The notes: generated by a model from the sequence alone, not told the origin. Counted from the stretch's first letter, positions 7,595 to 17,265 are shown. The stretch: DNA of 64,000 nucleotides from an uncultured Bacteroidota bacterium (GCA_903851365.1 CAINOB010000064.1:115088-179087), one strand, 5' to 3'. Translations and numbers: made by a program.

Positions 7595-9790
7595 ATGAAA
7601 ACACTCCTAACCACTTTGCTTTTTTTGTTTTTCCTGGGAACGGCCATTCAGGCTCAGGAGAAAACTGCCGACCAAAAAATTGTTGAAGGTATTTACCAGG
7701 AAGAGGTCACCGGCGACCTCGACAAAGCCGCTGTTATCTTTAATGATGTTCTCAAAAATTGCGCTGGCGACCGTGTCATTTGTGCCCGTGCCCTGTACCA
7801 TCTCGGCTTGGTGGCCGAGAAGAAGGCAGGAGCGAAGGAGGGCCAGAAAGCAGAAAGTTATTACGTGCAGCTGATTGAGAAATATCCCGATGCCGGCGAA
7901 TATACCGACCTTGCGCGCAATCGCTTATCCAAACTCCGTGATGCCAACACCTTTATTGATCCCCGCGACGGGCATAAATACCGGACGGTAAAAATCGGTA
8001 GCCAGGTCTGGATGGCGGAAAATCTGGCATACATGCCGCATGTAAATCCAAATAACAAGCAGGAATGGGGTATCTGGGTATATGATTATGACGGAGATGA
8101 TGTAGCCGCAGCTAAGGCCACCGGTAACTATCAGAAATATGGATGTCTTTATGATTGGGCTATGGCAATGGACATAGAACCTAAATATTTAGAACAGCCA
8201 TGGAACGGAAACTCTCAAAATCACCAGGGAATCTGCCCTCCGGGTTGGCATTTGCCCATGGATGAGGATTGGAAAATATTGGAAAAGAGCATGGGTTTGC
8301 CGGATTCGTTGGCAAATGACCTTGGTAATTGGCGAGGCAAGTCAACAATAGGCCGAAAATTGAAATCATCCAGTGGGTGGAATAGCGATGGGAATGGGGA
8401 TGGTTCCAGTAAATTCGATATTGTCCCTGCCGGAGCCCGCTGGGCGGGACGGTCGGTTAGACCAGAGCTATTGGGCTACGAAGCTGATTTTTGGAGTTCT
8501 ACTGAAGGAGATTCAGCTGAACTCAAGGAATCCGATTATTCGAACGCATCTTTGTACCGAGATTTTATAGGAACAGGGATATGGAAAGACGGCATATTCC
8601 GAGACTGTGAGACAAAACAAAATGGATATTCAGTCAGATGCATTAAATCAATATTAAAACCAGGAGATCCAATGCATTTGCAGGAATCAGCACTTGAAAA
8701 ACGGGTGGTTCCCTTGACAATTAAAAGGCAGCCGAATGATCCTGCTGTCAAACGCCCAACGCCTGACCTCCTCTGGGTTCTCAAGACCCAGCCAGGCTGG
8801 GATGTGTTTCCTGAAAAAAACATTGTATTTTATAGTACGACTGAAGGGATGGTTGGCCGAGATAGTACTAATGCAGTTTATAAGATAAATGCAGCCGATA
8901 TCATTACGGGGAAATTGCTCTGGAGTACGAAACTGAGCTCTTCAGTCTGGGGTAATCATCCGGCTATTGAAAATGGGATAGCCTATTTTTGTACCTTCAA
9001 TGGGACATTTTATGGTATTTCCTTGAGTTCAGGTCAAATAGTTTGGGAAAACAAAGCTATTAGAAGGTCTGTGTATATTCAGGTATTAAACAATGTTTTA
9101 TATAAAATAGGACCTGAGTTGATTGCTTTGGATCTTAAGACCAATAATGTAATCTGGAAGTTTGGATTGCAAGGCAACCTAATCTCTGGTTTTGTCATCG
9201 AAAATGATAGGATTTATGCAACTGTTAAATCAACGAACAATAAAATTAATTCGACTGATACAGGTCCGACTTTGTGTGCCTTAAGAATTACAAATGGTGA
9301 AAAATTGTGGGAGTACTCGTGTCCGGCTAACCAAATGATGACTTTACCAATCATTTCCGATAGCTTGGTATGCTTTTGGAATGAAAATGGCTATATATAT
9401 GGGATTGATAAGGTAAAAGGCATTAAAGCATGGAGATCTTACGCAGGTGCTGGTTTTGGCCCAGAATTGGTAAAATCCGGAAGTTTTATTTATGCCATTA
9501 GCATGAATAAATCAGAGTTGCTATCAGTGGATTCAAAACTGGGCAATGTCGTATGGTCTTTTTCTACAGCAAAATTATCTTACCGATCGCCACTTATTCA
9601 TAAAAATCAGGTCATACTTTTCGATGACAAGGATAAATGTGCAATTGGAGTAGACCAATTAACAGGAAAACAATTATGGGAATTCCAGTTGCCCGGTATT
9701 GTAAGAGGCAGGGGTAAAATCGAAAACGACAGATTATTCGTTTTCCTTGCCGATGGACTTTACTGTTACGATTTATCCAAACTGAAATAG
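7595..9790 (+). CDS. Secreted protein with FISUMP domain and PQQ-like beta-propeller
   Basis: This 731-residue exported protein has the signal peptide MKTLLTTLLFLFFLGTAIQAQ. Residues about 25-115 are helical and TPR-like. A FISUMP domain (Fibrobacter succinogenes major paralogous domain) spans about 125-355, with its hallmark strings DPRDGHKYRTVKIGSQVWMA, YGCLYDWAMA and GICPPGWHLPMDEDW. The C-terminal half has repeated strands such as ITGKLLWSTKL, SSGQIVWENK, TNGEKLWEYS, LGNVVWSFS and LTGKQLWEFQL, the pattern of a PQQ-like (BamB/quinoprotein-type) propeller. No T9SS tail is visible. It follows the two-component pair and carries the same upstream element, so it may be the regulon's output. The molecular role is unknown. 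Confidence 0.85.
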   Translation: MKTLLTTLLFLFFLGTAIQAQEKTADQKIVEGIYQEEVTGDLDKAAVIFNDVLKNCAGDRVICARALYHLGLVAEKKAGAKEGQKAESYYVQLIEKYPDAGEYTDLARNRLSKLRDANTFIDPRDGHKYRTVKIGSQVWMAENLAYMPHVNPNNKQEWGIWVYDYDGDDVAAAKATGNYQKYGCLYDWAMAMDIEPKYLEQPWNGNSQNHQGICPPGWHLPMDEDWKILEKSMGLPDSLANDLGNWRGKSTIGRKLKSSSGWNSDGNGDGSSKFDIVPAGARWAGRSVRPELLGYEADFWSSTEGDSAELKESDYSNASLYRDFIGTGIWKDGIFRDCETKQNGYSVRCIKSILKPGDPMHLQESALEKRVVPLTIKRQPNDPAVKRPTPDLLWVLKTQPGWDVFPEKNIVFYSTTEGMVGRDSTNAVYKINAADIITGKLLWSTKLSSSVWGNHPAIENGIAYFCTFNGTFYGISLSSGQIVWENKAIRRSVYIQVLNNVLYKIGPELIALDLKTNNVIWKFGLQGNLISGFVIENDRIYATVKSTNNKINSTDTGPTLCALRITNGEKLWEYSCPANQMMTLPIISDSLVCFWNENGYIYGIDKVKGIKAWRSYAGAGFGPELVKSGSFIYAISMNKSELLSVDSKLGNVVWSFSTAKLSYRSPLIHKNQVILFDDKDKCAIGVDQLTGKQLWEFQLPGIVRGRGKIENDRLFVFLADGLYCYDLSKLK

Positions 9791-9810
9791 GTACCGAATT
9801 TTAATTTTTC

Positions 9811-9845
9811 AAGCCCCTGCCAGTCTCTTCTGGTGGGGGCTTTTG
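9811..9845 (+). terminator. Rho-independent terminator
   Basis: A 12-bp stem with two imperfect pairs (AGCCCCTGCCAG / CTGGTGGGGGCT) with a short loop is followed by TTTT, 20 bp after the stop codon at 9790. The T run is short and interrupted. Confidence 0.65.
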
Positions 9846-9939
9846 GTTAGTGGTTGGTGGTTCTGAGATGCACCCACCCCGGCCCTCATCTATGGATTCA
9901 TAAGCTGAATTAGGACTTAATATGCCCTAGAGTCTTACC

Positions 9940-12213
9940 CTATTTCCCGGCAGGTTTATCACTGGTTTCAATCACCAGTGTTCCGCCCTTTAATATATCA
10001 GCAAAACGGAGCTTCAACTTATCCAGTTTGTGCCCATTCAGCGTAGCCGACTGTATATAAAATGAATCATCTGAGAGGTTCCTGGTCTCAATGATAAAGG
10101 TTTTCCCACCATAATATTTATCGTCCAGCTTAATCGTGATTTTATCAAACAAGGGAGTACTCAAATCGAAAGCCGGGTCTGCGGTAGTTCCTCCATCCAT
10201 CGAAAACAAACCCATGGCACTCATCACAAACCATGCGCCCATCTGCCCTTCATCCTCATCGCCTTCCCAGCCATGATAAGGATCGGAGCCATAGTAAGAG
10301 TTCATGATCTCCCTGACATATTTTTGAGTGAGCCAGGGTTTTCCAGAGTAATTAAACAACCAGGCCGCCTGCATATTTACCTCATTGCCATGGTTGACAT
10401 AAAACTCAGCCGTTTGTCCTTCAGTCCGGTCCAGGGCATGAGCGGCGAAATTATATTGCCTTGATTTTTCAAATCCCTCCACCAAACGCTTATTAAATAA
10501 ATCCTTCCCCATGGCTTCGACCAATCCAGGCACATTCTGGGGAACGTAAAAAGAGTATTCCCAGCCATTGCCTTCGATCCAGTATTTAGCCGAAAACGGG
10601 GAATAATCAGGCAGCCATTTTCCCATCGAATCACGTGGTACCGACCATTTCAAGTCGGGGTGAAACAGGTTTCTCCAGTTTTCCGACCGCTTAAGGTAAA
10701 ATTCATAATCAGCCTTTTTTCCCAGTGCGTTAGCCATCTGCGCAACACAATAATCATTAAAGGCATAATCAAGTGTCTGGCAGGCAGGCCCTACCTCATA
10801 GGGAACATAGCCAAGTTTTTTATAAATATTTTGAAAAGCGTTACCTGCCGGACCCGAATAGGGTGTCAGTCGCCCTCCCTGGTAATCAACTGTATGTTTT
10901 ATTGCCTGATACATGGTTTCCGGGTCATAATTCCGGATACCTTTTTGCCAGGCCCCCACCATGAGTGCAATTTCGTGCGATACCTCCATAATACCCGACA
11001 TCTCCAGTCCGGTGGGGCCGTTGGAGGTCCAGCCGGTACTTTTAAAAAGTTCAAGTTGTGTTACCACCCAGTTATTCAGGATATCGGGAGATACGATTGC
11101 CCACAAGCTGTTCAGATTCCAGAAAGAGTTCCAGAAGGCATCGCCCCCGTAAATTGATGTTCCTTTGGGTAATTGCCTGATATCCTCTTTCGGATCGCAA
11201 TACCTGCCATCCACATCGTTCCAGGTTTGTTTGGCACAATAACTCCGGTAAAGATTAGTGTAAAACTTCCGGCGGTTCAGGTCACTGCCGCCATCCACCT
11301 GAATGTGCGAAAACAGATTATTCCATTGGTTCCTGGCACTGGCAGCCGCGGCATCAAAATTCCAGGAAAACGGATCCATTTCCGTTTTCAGGTTAAGCCG
11401 GGCACCTTCAATATCGACAAGCGAGATACCGGTCTGAACCAGGAGAGATTCCCCCTTTTTCGCATGCCAGGTAACAAAAGCGCCGGCATCCTCCTTGCCA
11501 TCGATCCTGGTTACTGCCGTGGAAATAACCTCTTTGCTCCAACCATTGAAGGAGCTAAAGGGCTTATCGAACCTGACGACAAAAAACAGCGTATACTGGT
11601 TCCAGGTACCGACATGGCATTTGGCAAATCCTTCGATTCCAGTGTCGCTCACTTTGGTGATCATCGCCGAATCAAGCTTAAAATTATATTCCGATGGGAA
11701 AGCCAGATCGATCAATACCCGGTAATCGTAATCCTTTTGAGCGGTAAACCGGAAAAACCCGCATCTCGTTGTGGCGGTCATTTCAGCTTTCATGAAGGCA
11801 TCATACAGATCGACCGAATAATATCCGGGGGAAGCTTTCTCCGTTTCTTTCACCACTCTGGAATGATATCCCGACTGGGCACCGCGATAGGGACTATCCA
11901 CGGCGCCATCTTTAATGGTGAGGTCCTGCGCGGCAGGCATGATCATGAGGCCACCCATCGTCCAGGCGTGGATATGACTAAAACCGGTTACATTACTGAT
12001 CGAATATTCATATCCATTCATCCATCCCGTTGATTGATTGTCAGGTCCGAGCTGAACCATCCCGAAAGGCACGCAGGCGTATGGTCCCAGCATCCACCTT
12101 GAGTTAGAGGTTCCAGTGAGCGGATCCGCGCTGGATGCAAGGTCATTCTGAGCTTGCAACGTTTGCAAAAGTTGAAAAACTATTACCAGGAGGAGAAGGA
12201 GTGGTCTTTTCAT
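9940..12213 (-). CDS. Secreted GH92-family alpha-mannosidase
   Basis: The product (757 residues) has the signal peptide MKRPLLLLLVIVFQLLQTLQAQ and then DPLTGTSNSRWMLGPYACVP, FGMVQLGPDNQSTGW and NVTGFSHIHAWTMGG, the N-terminal signature of GH92. The C-terminal catalytic region reads YHGWEGDEDEGQMGAWFVMS, the counterpart of the usual GNDDxGQMSAW motif, with GDED in place of GNDD. GH92 enzymes are Ca2+-dependent exo-mannosidases that trim alpha-linked mannose from N-glycans or yeast mannan. The exact linkage is not predictable, and the substituted motif may mark a subfamily with a different preference. It is transcribed divergently from the aldo/keto reductase, from a promoter at 12234-12241. 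Confidence 0.9.
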   Translation of the reverse strand: MKRPLLLLLVIVFQLLQTLQAQNDLASSADPLTGTSNSRWMLGPYACVPFGMVQLGPDNQSTGWMNGYEYSISNVTGFSHIHAWTMGGLMIMPAAQDLTIKDGAVDSPYRGAQSGYHSRVVKETEKASPGYYSVDLYDAFMKAEMTATTRCGFFRFTAQKDYDYRVLIDLAFPSEYNFKLDSAMITKVSDTGIEGFAKCHVGTWNQYTLFFVVRFDKPFSSFNGWSKEVISTAVTRIDGKEDAGAFVTWHAKKGESLLVQTGISLVDIEGARLNLKTEMDPFSWNFDAAAASARNQWNNLFSHIQVDGGSDLNRRKFYTNLYRSYCAKQTWNDVDGRYCDPKEDIRQLPKGTSIYGGDAFWNSFWNLNSLWAIVSPDILNNWVVTQLELFKSTGWTSNGPTGLEMSGIMEVSHEIALMVGAWQKGIRNYDPETMYQAIKHTVDYQGGRLTPYSGPAGNAFQNIYKKLGYVPYEVGPACQTLDYAFNDYCVAQMANALGKKADYEFYLKRSENWRNLFHPDLKWSVPRDSMGKWLPDYSPFSAKYWIEGNGWEYSFYVPQNVPGLVEAMGKDLFNKRLVEGFEKSRQYNFAAHALDRTEGQTAEFYVNHGNEVNMQAAWLFNYSGKPWLTQKYVREIMNSYYGSDPYHGWEGDEDEGQMGAWFVMSAMGLFSMDGGTTADPAFDLSTPLFDKITIKLDDKYYGGKTFIIETRNLSDDSFYIQSATLNGHKLDKLKLRFADILKGGTLVIETSDKPAGK

Positions 12214-12233
12214 CGATAAGAATTTTGAATGAT

Positions 12234-12241
12234 CAAACTTA
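12234..12241 (-). promoter_or_regulatory. -7 promoter motif for the GH92 gene
   Basis: On the minus strand TAAGTTTG matches TAnnTTTG exactly, 21 bp before the GH92 start codon at 12213. It overlaps a possible N-terminal extension of the divergent reductase and so argues against the early reductase start at 12229. Confidence 0.5.
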
Positions 12242-12268
12242 CAAACAAGTTTAGTGAGGAGGATATGT

Positions 12269-12276
12269 TACCTTTA
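12269..12276 (+). promoter_or_regulatory. -7-like motif for the aldo/keto reductase
   Basis: TACCTTTA matches TAnnTTTG at all but the last fixed position and lies 22 bp before the ATG at 12298, which supports that start. Confidence 0.35.
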
Positions 12277-12297
12277 TTTCATCAAATAAATAACCAA

Positions 12298-13272
12298 ATG
12301 GAAAATAAAAATAATACCCGTTCATTGGGAAAAACAGGGATTATGTTAACCCCGATCGGCCTTGGATGCTGGCAGTTCAGCAAGCAGAATAACCTGGCCG
12401 GAAAATTTTGGCCTAAACTTGAGGATGACCTGATTGAAAAAGTGGTAAACCTCTCGCTGGCTGGCGGTATCAATTGGTTCGATACTGCCGAAGTATATGG
12501 CAACGGGGCATCGGAAAAAGCATTATCCAAAGCGCTGCAGGCGGCTGGAAAGAAGCCGGGTGATATCTATATTGCTACAAAATGGTGGCCCATGTTTCGT
12601 TTTGCCTCTAACATTGGTAAAACAATTGATGAACGCCTCGAAGCACTCAGGCCCTATCCCATCGACCTTTACCAGGTTCATCAGCCCTGGGGATTTTCAA
12701 ATGAAAAAGCAGAGATGGATGCCATGGCCAAACTCGCCAGGGATAAAAAAATCAAACACATCGGAGTTAGTAATTTTTCGGCCACAAAAATGAGATCGGC
12801 GTGGGAAGCATTGCAAAAGCATGGGATTTCATTGGCTTCAAATCAGGTAAGGTACAGCCTCCTCGATCGGAAAATAGAAACGAATGGTATTATGGACACC
12901 GCAAAAGAGCTGGGCATATCCATTATCGCTTACTCTCCTTTGGCCCAGGGAGTTGTCACTGGCAAATTTCATGATAATCCTGAACTGCTGAAAAATACGG
13001 GATTCAGAAAATCAACCGGACAATTTAAGCCGGCAGGACTGGCAAAAAGCCTGCCTGTGGTGACATTAGTAAAGGAACTCGCTGAAAAATACAAGGTAAC
13101 CCCCTCGCAGATAGCACTCAACTGGCTGATCTATTTTCATGGCAATACTGTTTTTGCCATTCCTGGCGCTACAAAAGAGGTACATGTTAAAGAGAATACA
13201 GGAGCCATGACATTCCGCTTGAGCGATGAGGACATGGTGCGGCTCGACCAGGGGAGTTCGATATTTAAATAA
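12298..13272 (+). CDS. Aldo/keto reductase
   Basis: This 324-residue cytoplasmic NAD(P)H-dependent oxidoreductase has the AKR TIM-barrel. It begins ENKNNTRSLGKTGIMLTPIG. The catalytic tetrad is present: Asp and Tyr in NWFDTAEVYGNG, Lys in IATKWWP and His in YQVHQPWG. The cofactor-binding C-terminal region reads AIPGATKEVHVKENTGAM. The reading frame is open from 12229, but the internal ATG at 12298 gives the normal family N-terminus and follows a -7-like motif. Members reduce sugar aldehydes or ketones; association with the glycoside hydrolase genes suggests a carbohydrate role, but this is inference. Confidence 0.92.
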   Translation: MENKNNTRSLGKTGIMLTPIGLGCWQFSKQNNLAGKFWPKLEDDLIEKVVNLSLAGGINWFDTAEVYGNGASEKALSKALQAAGKKPGDIYIATKWWPMFRFASNIGKTIDERLEALRPYPIDLYQVHQPWGFSNEKAEMDAMAKLARDKKIKHIGVSNFSATKMRSAWEALQKHGISLASNQVRYSLLDRKIETNGIMDTAKELGISIIAYSPLAQGVVTGKFHDNPELLKNTGFRKSTGQFKPAGLAKSLPVVTLVKELAEKYKVTPSQIALNWLIYFHGNTVFAIPGATKEVHVKENTGAMTFRLSDEDMVRLDQGSSIFK

Positions 13273-13291
13273 CCAACACAAATCGTATCGG

Positions 13292-14503
13292 ATGAAAATC
13301 AGCAGATTCCTCATTATTGCTGGTCTCTTTGCAGGTGGAATATCGTTTGGGCAAAGCATTCAGAAATTTGGAGTCATAGCTTCCAATTCGCCTGAACTCA
13401 ACAAACTGAACCTACAGAAGGCCATCGACAGTCTTTCCTTTAGCGGTGGCTGCCTGTATGTTGATCCGAGCAATACCCCCTACCGCATTGCTGGCGGGAT
13501 TATCCTCAGGAAAAATGTTTCACTCACCGGTGGTAATGCAGCGACACCCAGGGGCACCTGCCATCCGACCAAGCACCAGCCAGTTGGCAGCGTAATTGAA
13601 ATCACCGACAAGGACAATGTTTTCATCACCGTGGAATCTGCCACGCGGATATCAGGGATACAATTCTGGTATTCGCAGCAGGCAGTTAAGGATCCTTCAA
13701 AAATCATAGAATATCCGGCAACAATAAGGCTTTCAACCGACCAACCCTGCGAAGGGGTAACCCTGAACAACCTCACTTTTTATGGTGAATACCTTGCGAT
13801 GGATTTTGCGGCGCCGAACGGAAAAGCCTGTGAACTCATCACCATAGAACATTGTTACGGGTATCCTTTGGGAGGCACATTTGTAAAGATCGACCGTTGC
13901 TACGATATCCCCAGGTTATTGCATTGCCATGTGAACCCTGCAATTAACCGGCAATTTGCAGGGGGTTATTCACCAGCGGTTATTGATGCCGTAATTGCAA
14001 AAAAGACGTATGCCTATGTTATTGATCACACCGACAATGCCCAGCTGATCGACGTATTTACTTTCGGAACCTACGGCGGGATTGATCTCGGACCGGAAAC
14101 CTACGGTCAGCTGACAAATTTTAACCTCGACTGTGTGACTATCGGGATACATAAATCAGGAAGCAATACCTTTAACCGAAACTGGGAGATTGCCCAAGGT
14201 GCCATAATCGCCAATGTCGGAGCTACCTCCGGGGAAATTCACCCATTTCTCATTGAAGGCAAGGGGCATACAGCTATCTCCAATGTGGAAGCTTTTTCAG
14301 GCAAAAACGGTGCGCTGACCACTTTGGGAGTATCCTATGACTTTATGAAAGTTATTGGAACCGAAAAATGCACAATTTCATTAAGCGGATGCCGCATGAG
14401 GAATTATACAGCAGCCCTGCCTCTGACGGTTGAAAACAAAAACGCTGTCATTCAAGCTACTGGATGTATTGACAAAAACGAAGAAATTTACACTAAACAT
14501 TAA
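13292..14503 (+). CDS. Secreted right-handed beta-helix (pectate-lyase-like) protein
   Basis: This exported protein (403 residues) begins MKISRFLIIAGLFAGGISFG, a clear signal peptide, and then shows the pectate-lyase superfamily start: KFGVIASNSPELNKLNLQKA, with FSGGCLYVDPSNTPYRIAGG and ILRKNVSLTGGN. Repeated short beta strands typical of a parallel beta-helix follow (VTLNNLTFYGEYLAMDF, ELITIEHCYG, QLTNFNLDCVTI). Catalytic residues cannot be assigned, so it may be a lyase, a GH28/GH55-like enzyme or only a binding module. It begins 19 bp after the aldo/keto reductase and 3 bp before the methyltransferase-like gene, so it belongs to a four-gene run. Confidence 0.75.
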   Translation: MKISRFLIIAGLFAGGISFGQSIQKFGVIASNSPELNKLNLQKAIDSLSFSGGCLYVDPSNTPYRIAGGIILRKNVSLTGGNAATPRGTCHPTKHQPVGSVIEITDKDNVFITVESATRISGIQFWYSQQAVKDPSKIIEYPATIRLSTDQPCEGVTLNNLTFYGEYLAMDFAAPNGKACELITIEHCYGYPLGGTFVKIDRCYDIPRLLHCHVNPAINRQFAGGYSPAVIDAVIAKKTYAYVIDHTDNAQLIDVFTFGTYGGIDLGPETYGQLTNFNLDCVTIGIHKSGSNTFNRNWEIAQGAIIANVGATSGEIHPFLIEGKGHTAISNVEAFSGKNGALTTLGVSYDFMKVIGTEKCTISLSGCRMRNYTAALPLTVENKNAVIQATGCIDKNEEIYTKH

Positions 14504-14506
14504 AAG

Positions 14507-15064
14507 ATGGTCATTTCTATCATTATCTGGTCAGCCTGGTTTCTATCGGAAATACTATTAACCAGACTATTACGCTCAGGGGTGTCGGACTTAAAAAATC
14601 AGGATAAAGGTTCCATCCGGATTATCTGGATAACGATCGGAATAGCCAATACCGCAGGAATTTTAGCGTCCCTGTATTTAAAGGCGCCTATCAGTGCATC
14701 ATGGGTGATCACTTATATAGGATTATCAGTCATTGTACTTGGCATGCTCATCCGTTTTTTCTCCATCCGGTCACTGGGTCGGTTCTTTACAGTTGATGTC
14801 ACTATCCGCAAAGATCATAAACTTAAGACAGATGGGATTTACCAGGTCGTAAGGCATCCCTCCTATACCGGTTCCTTACTGTCTTTTATCGGCTTTGGCA
14901 TTTCGATAAATAACTGGATAAGCGTTATCGTTATTACTATTCTTGTAGCCATGGCGATGCTTTACAGGATCAGCATTGAAGAAAAACTTCTGATGAAACA
15001 ATTCGGAGCGGAGTATTCGGATTATAGGAAGAAGACCTGTCGCCTTATTCCATGGATTTACTAA
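14507..15064 (+). CDS. Isoprenylcysteine carboxyl methyltransferase (ICMT)-like membrane protein
   Basis: This 185-residue integral membrane protein has about four or five hydrophobic helices. The C-terminal signature is VVRHPSYTGSLLSFIGFGIS followed by YRISIEEKLLMKQFGAEYSD, the S-adenosylmethionine-binding pattern of the ICMT/PEMT-like family. Bacterial members lack prenylated-protein substrates of the eukaryotic kind, and their natural methyl acceptor is generally unknown. It starts 4 bp after the beta-helix gene and overlaps the downstream glycosidase gene by 13 bp, so translation is likely coupled. Confidence 0.82.
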   Translation: MVISIIIWSAWFLSEILLTRLLRSGVSDLKNQDKGSIRIIWITIGIANTAGILASLYLKAPISASWVITYIGLSVIVLGMLIRFFSIRSLGRFFTVDVTIRKDHKLKTDGIYQVVRHPSYTGSLLSFIGFGISINNWISVIVITILVAMAMLYRISIEEKLLMKQFGAEYSDYRKKTCRLIPWIY

Positions 15065-17265
15065 AGAAACCGATCATGAATAATGTCCTTTTTGCCTTTA
15101 TCGTACTGACTTTCACCAGTTTTTATACCGAGGGAATTTCACAACAGGCAGCAACCCCTGCCGATCCCGAATACTACGCCATGGAGCGGCAGCAGATGCA
15201 TTTTGATGATTATCAGGTTATGCTGATCAATTACAGGGGGTTTGTTTGTCCCCGGCAATTCAGCATGACCAGCTTCACCAGCGTTCAGTTTCTGCCAATC
15301 ACAGCTCCCAACTATACCTTTAATCTGAATTTTCTCGATCCGAATACCGGAATTACGGTAAGGGACGATGTTCCAACCATATGGGATAAATGGATCAACG
15401 AAGGAACCGGTGTGGATCCGCTGGGAGCAAATTTCCGACCGGGATCGCCCATGCTCATGGTTACCCAGGATGAAACCTGGCAGCCGAATGCTTATTTCAG
15501 GTCGGGTACTTTTCACAAGGAGGTTAATGGTAAATGGCTCACTTTCTCCATAAAAAGCTGCACCAGCGTCGCCTATGATAATGATGAGGTATTTTTAAAA
15601 ATCACTCTTCGAAACCGTGGAAAAGATCCTTTAAATCTTACCCTGATTCCCCAGCAGATTGCCAACCGAATGTTTTGCGATGGCAGAAAGGGATCCGACA
15701 ATGCGAAGCAAATTGATGCTTTTACCCTGGGCAGCGATCAGATACATGCCAGGGTATCTTCTGATATCCTGACCGTTAGCGACAAGGGTTTTGAATTATC
15801 ATTGCCTCCTGATCAGTATGTTACTGTATATTTTGCCGTCCAATTCTATTCAGCCGACAAGCCCGACCCGGCCCTGACTCAGAAAGATATAAAAACCCGG
15901 ATGCTTCAGGCAGATAAGGTTACCCGCGATAAATTAAAGTGGGCGTATAACAAACTTCCCAAACTGGAAAGTTCAAACGCTAAACTGCAGGAATATTATT
16001 ACCGGTGTATGTTATCGGTTTTAATGAGCCGGTATGAGAATCCCAACTATATCACCAATCCATTCTGGGCCGTTGGCTACTGGCCATACACCATTTCCTG
16101 GGATACCTCCTATTCCTCCGATATCATCGCAATGCTTGACCCCCAAAGCCTCAGGGAAGCTATCCTGACCGATTTCAGGGAAGTCAAAATGAAAAAGACT
16201 TATGTAAGCTGGAAAGGCGCTTTTTGGGACAACATATATATTCAGGAACCATTTGCGCTTCAGATCATGCTCGAGGCTTATCTCAGGCATACCGGTGATT
16301 ACAGCATTTTCAGTGAAAAAGCAGGCGATGCTACCGTTTGGGAGTGGATGCAAAGATGGCTGACCGAGTTAAAAACCAATTATACCAATAAGGAAGGATT
16401 GATAGATGTCGGTTATGATACGCAGAAAATCATTGAAATACGCACCGACGGATACAATCATGCAGTGCCCATAGTTAATGTGCTTACGGTTCATCTCCTG
16501 TACCGCATGTCGGAGTGGGCGGGGATATTAAACGATCGCAACAAGGAAAATTATTATAAAGATGCAGCTAAGCTCAAGGCACTGATGAATGAACGCTTGT
16601 GGAACAATGACCTTGGATGGTTCGAAAATCTCTATCCCGATGGGTCAAAAGAGGCTATCTGGACAAACCATCTTTTTGATGCCCTGGGAACCGATTATCT
16701 ATCAGGAGCACAGGTTAACAAACTGGTCAGTCACCTTCGCGAGGGCGAATTCCTGGGCAAGTTCGGAGTTTATTCCATCGCCCGAAAGGATAGCGTTCAT
16801 TGGGATCTGATAGATTCCGACTGGGGTGGTGGCGGACAATATGCAGGCATGCCGGGCCGCATTTCGCGAAACTTATACCGGCAGGGATTTGCCGAAATGG
16901 GCTGGGATATTCTCAGGCGCCACATGCGTTACATCGACTATTTCCCCTATCTGCCACAAAACCCAAGGACTGATGCACCCATTCAGGACCGGTCGTCGAT
17001 GCCGGTCGAAATTTCAGCAGGCGCAGGTATGGAAGCGATCATTTTCGGAACTTTCGGAATCAGTATTGACAAAGATGTATTAATCATCAAGCCTAATACT
17101 CATGAAGATTTGGGAGTAAACACCTTACGGGATTTTAAATTCAAGGGACAATCATTTACTATTCAGATCAACAAAAGGAATTTCCTGGTTTATAAGAACA
17201 ACAAACTGATCGCCGATAAGCCGATCGGGGAATCGGTGAGCATCCGAATCTCAGAAAAGGGTTAG
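15052..17265 (+). CDS. Secreted six-hairpin (alpha/alpha)6 glycosidase, GH63-like
   Basis: This 737-residue exported protein has the N-terminus MDLLKKPIMNNVLFAFIVLT. An alternative start at 15076 exists, but the upstream ATG supplies the positive charges expected of a signal peptide. Residues 50-290 look like a beta-sandwich. The catalytic half contains FWAVGYWPYTISWDTSYSSD, IYIQEPFALQIMLEAYLRHT, LNERLWNNDLGWFENL-like helices and AIWTNHLFDALGT, the pattern of the MGH1/GH63/amylo-glucosidase six-hairpin group. Substrate linkage cannot be predicted. It ends the run begun by the aldo/keto reductase and overlaps the convergent MBL gene by 15 bp. Confidence 0.78.
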   Translation: MDLLKKPIMNNVLFAFIVLTFTSFYTEGISQQAATPADPEYYAMERQQMHFDDYQVMLINYRGFVCPRQFSMTSFTSVQFLPITAPNYTFNLNFLDPNTGITVRDDVPTIWDKWINEGTGVDPLGANFRPGSPMLMVTQDETWQPNAYFRSGTFHKEVNGKWLTFSIKSCTSVAYDNDEVFLKITLRNRGKDPLNLTLIPQQIANRMFCDGRKGSDNAKQIDAFTLGSDQIHARVSSDILTVSDKGFELSLPPDQYVTVYFAVQFYSADKPDPALTQKDIKTRMLQADKVTRDKLKWAYNKLPKLESSNAKLQEYYYRCMLSVLMSRYENPNYITNPFWAVGYWPYTISWDTSYSSDIIAMLDPQSLREAILTDFREVKMKKTYVSWKGAFWDNIYIQEPFALQIMLEAYLRHTGDYSIFSEKAGDATVWEWMQRWLTELKTNYTNKEGLIDVGYDTQKIIEIRTDGYNHAVPIVNVLTVHLLYRMSEWAGILNDRNKENYYKDAAKLKALMNERLWNNDLGWFENLYPDGSKEAIWTNHLFDALGTDYLSGAQVNKLVSHLREGEFLGKFGVYSIARKDSVHWDLIDSDWGGGGQYAGMPGRISRNLYRQGFAEMGWDILRRHMRYIDYFPYLPQNPRTDAPIQDRSSMPVEISAGAGMEAIIFGTFGISIDKDVLIIKPNTHEDLGVNTLRDFKFKGQSFTIQINKRNFLVYKNNKLIADKPIGESVSIRISEKG

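Noticed and set aside
11173..12033. Open reading frame of 286 codons on the plus strand
   Set aside because: It lies wholly antisense to the GH92 gene, whose signature motifs are clear.
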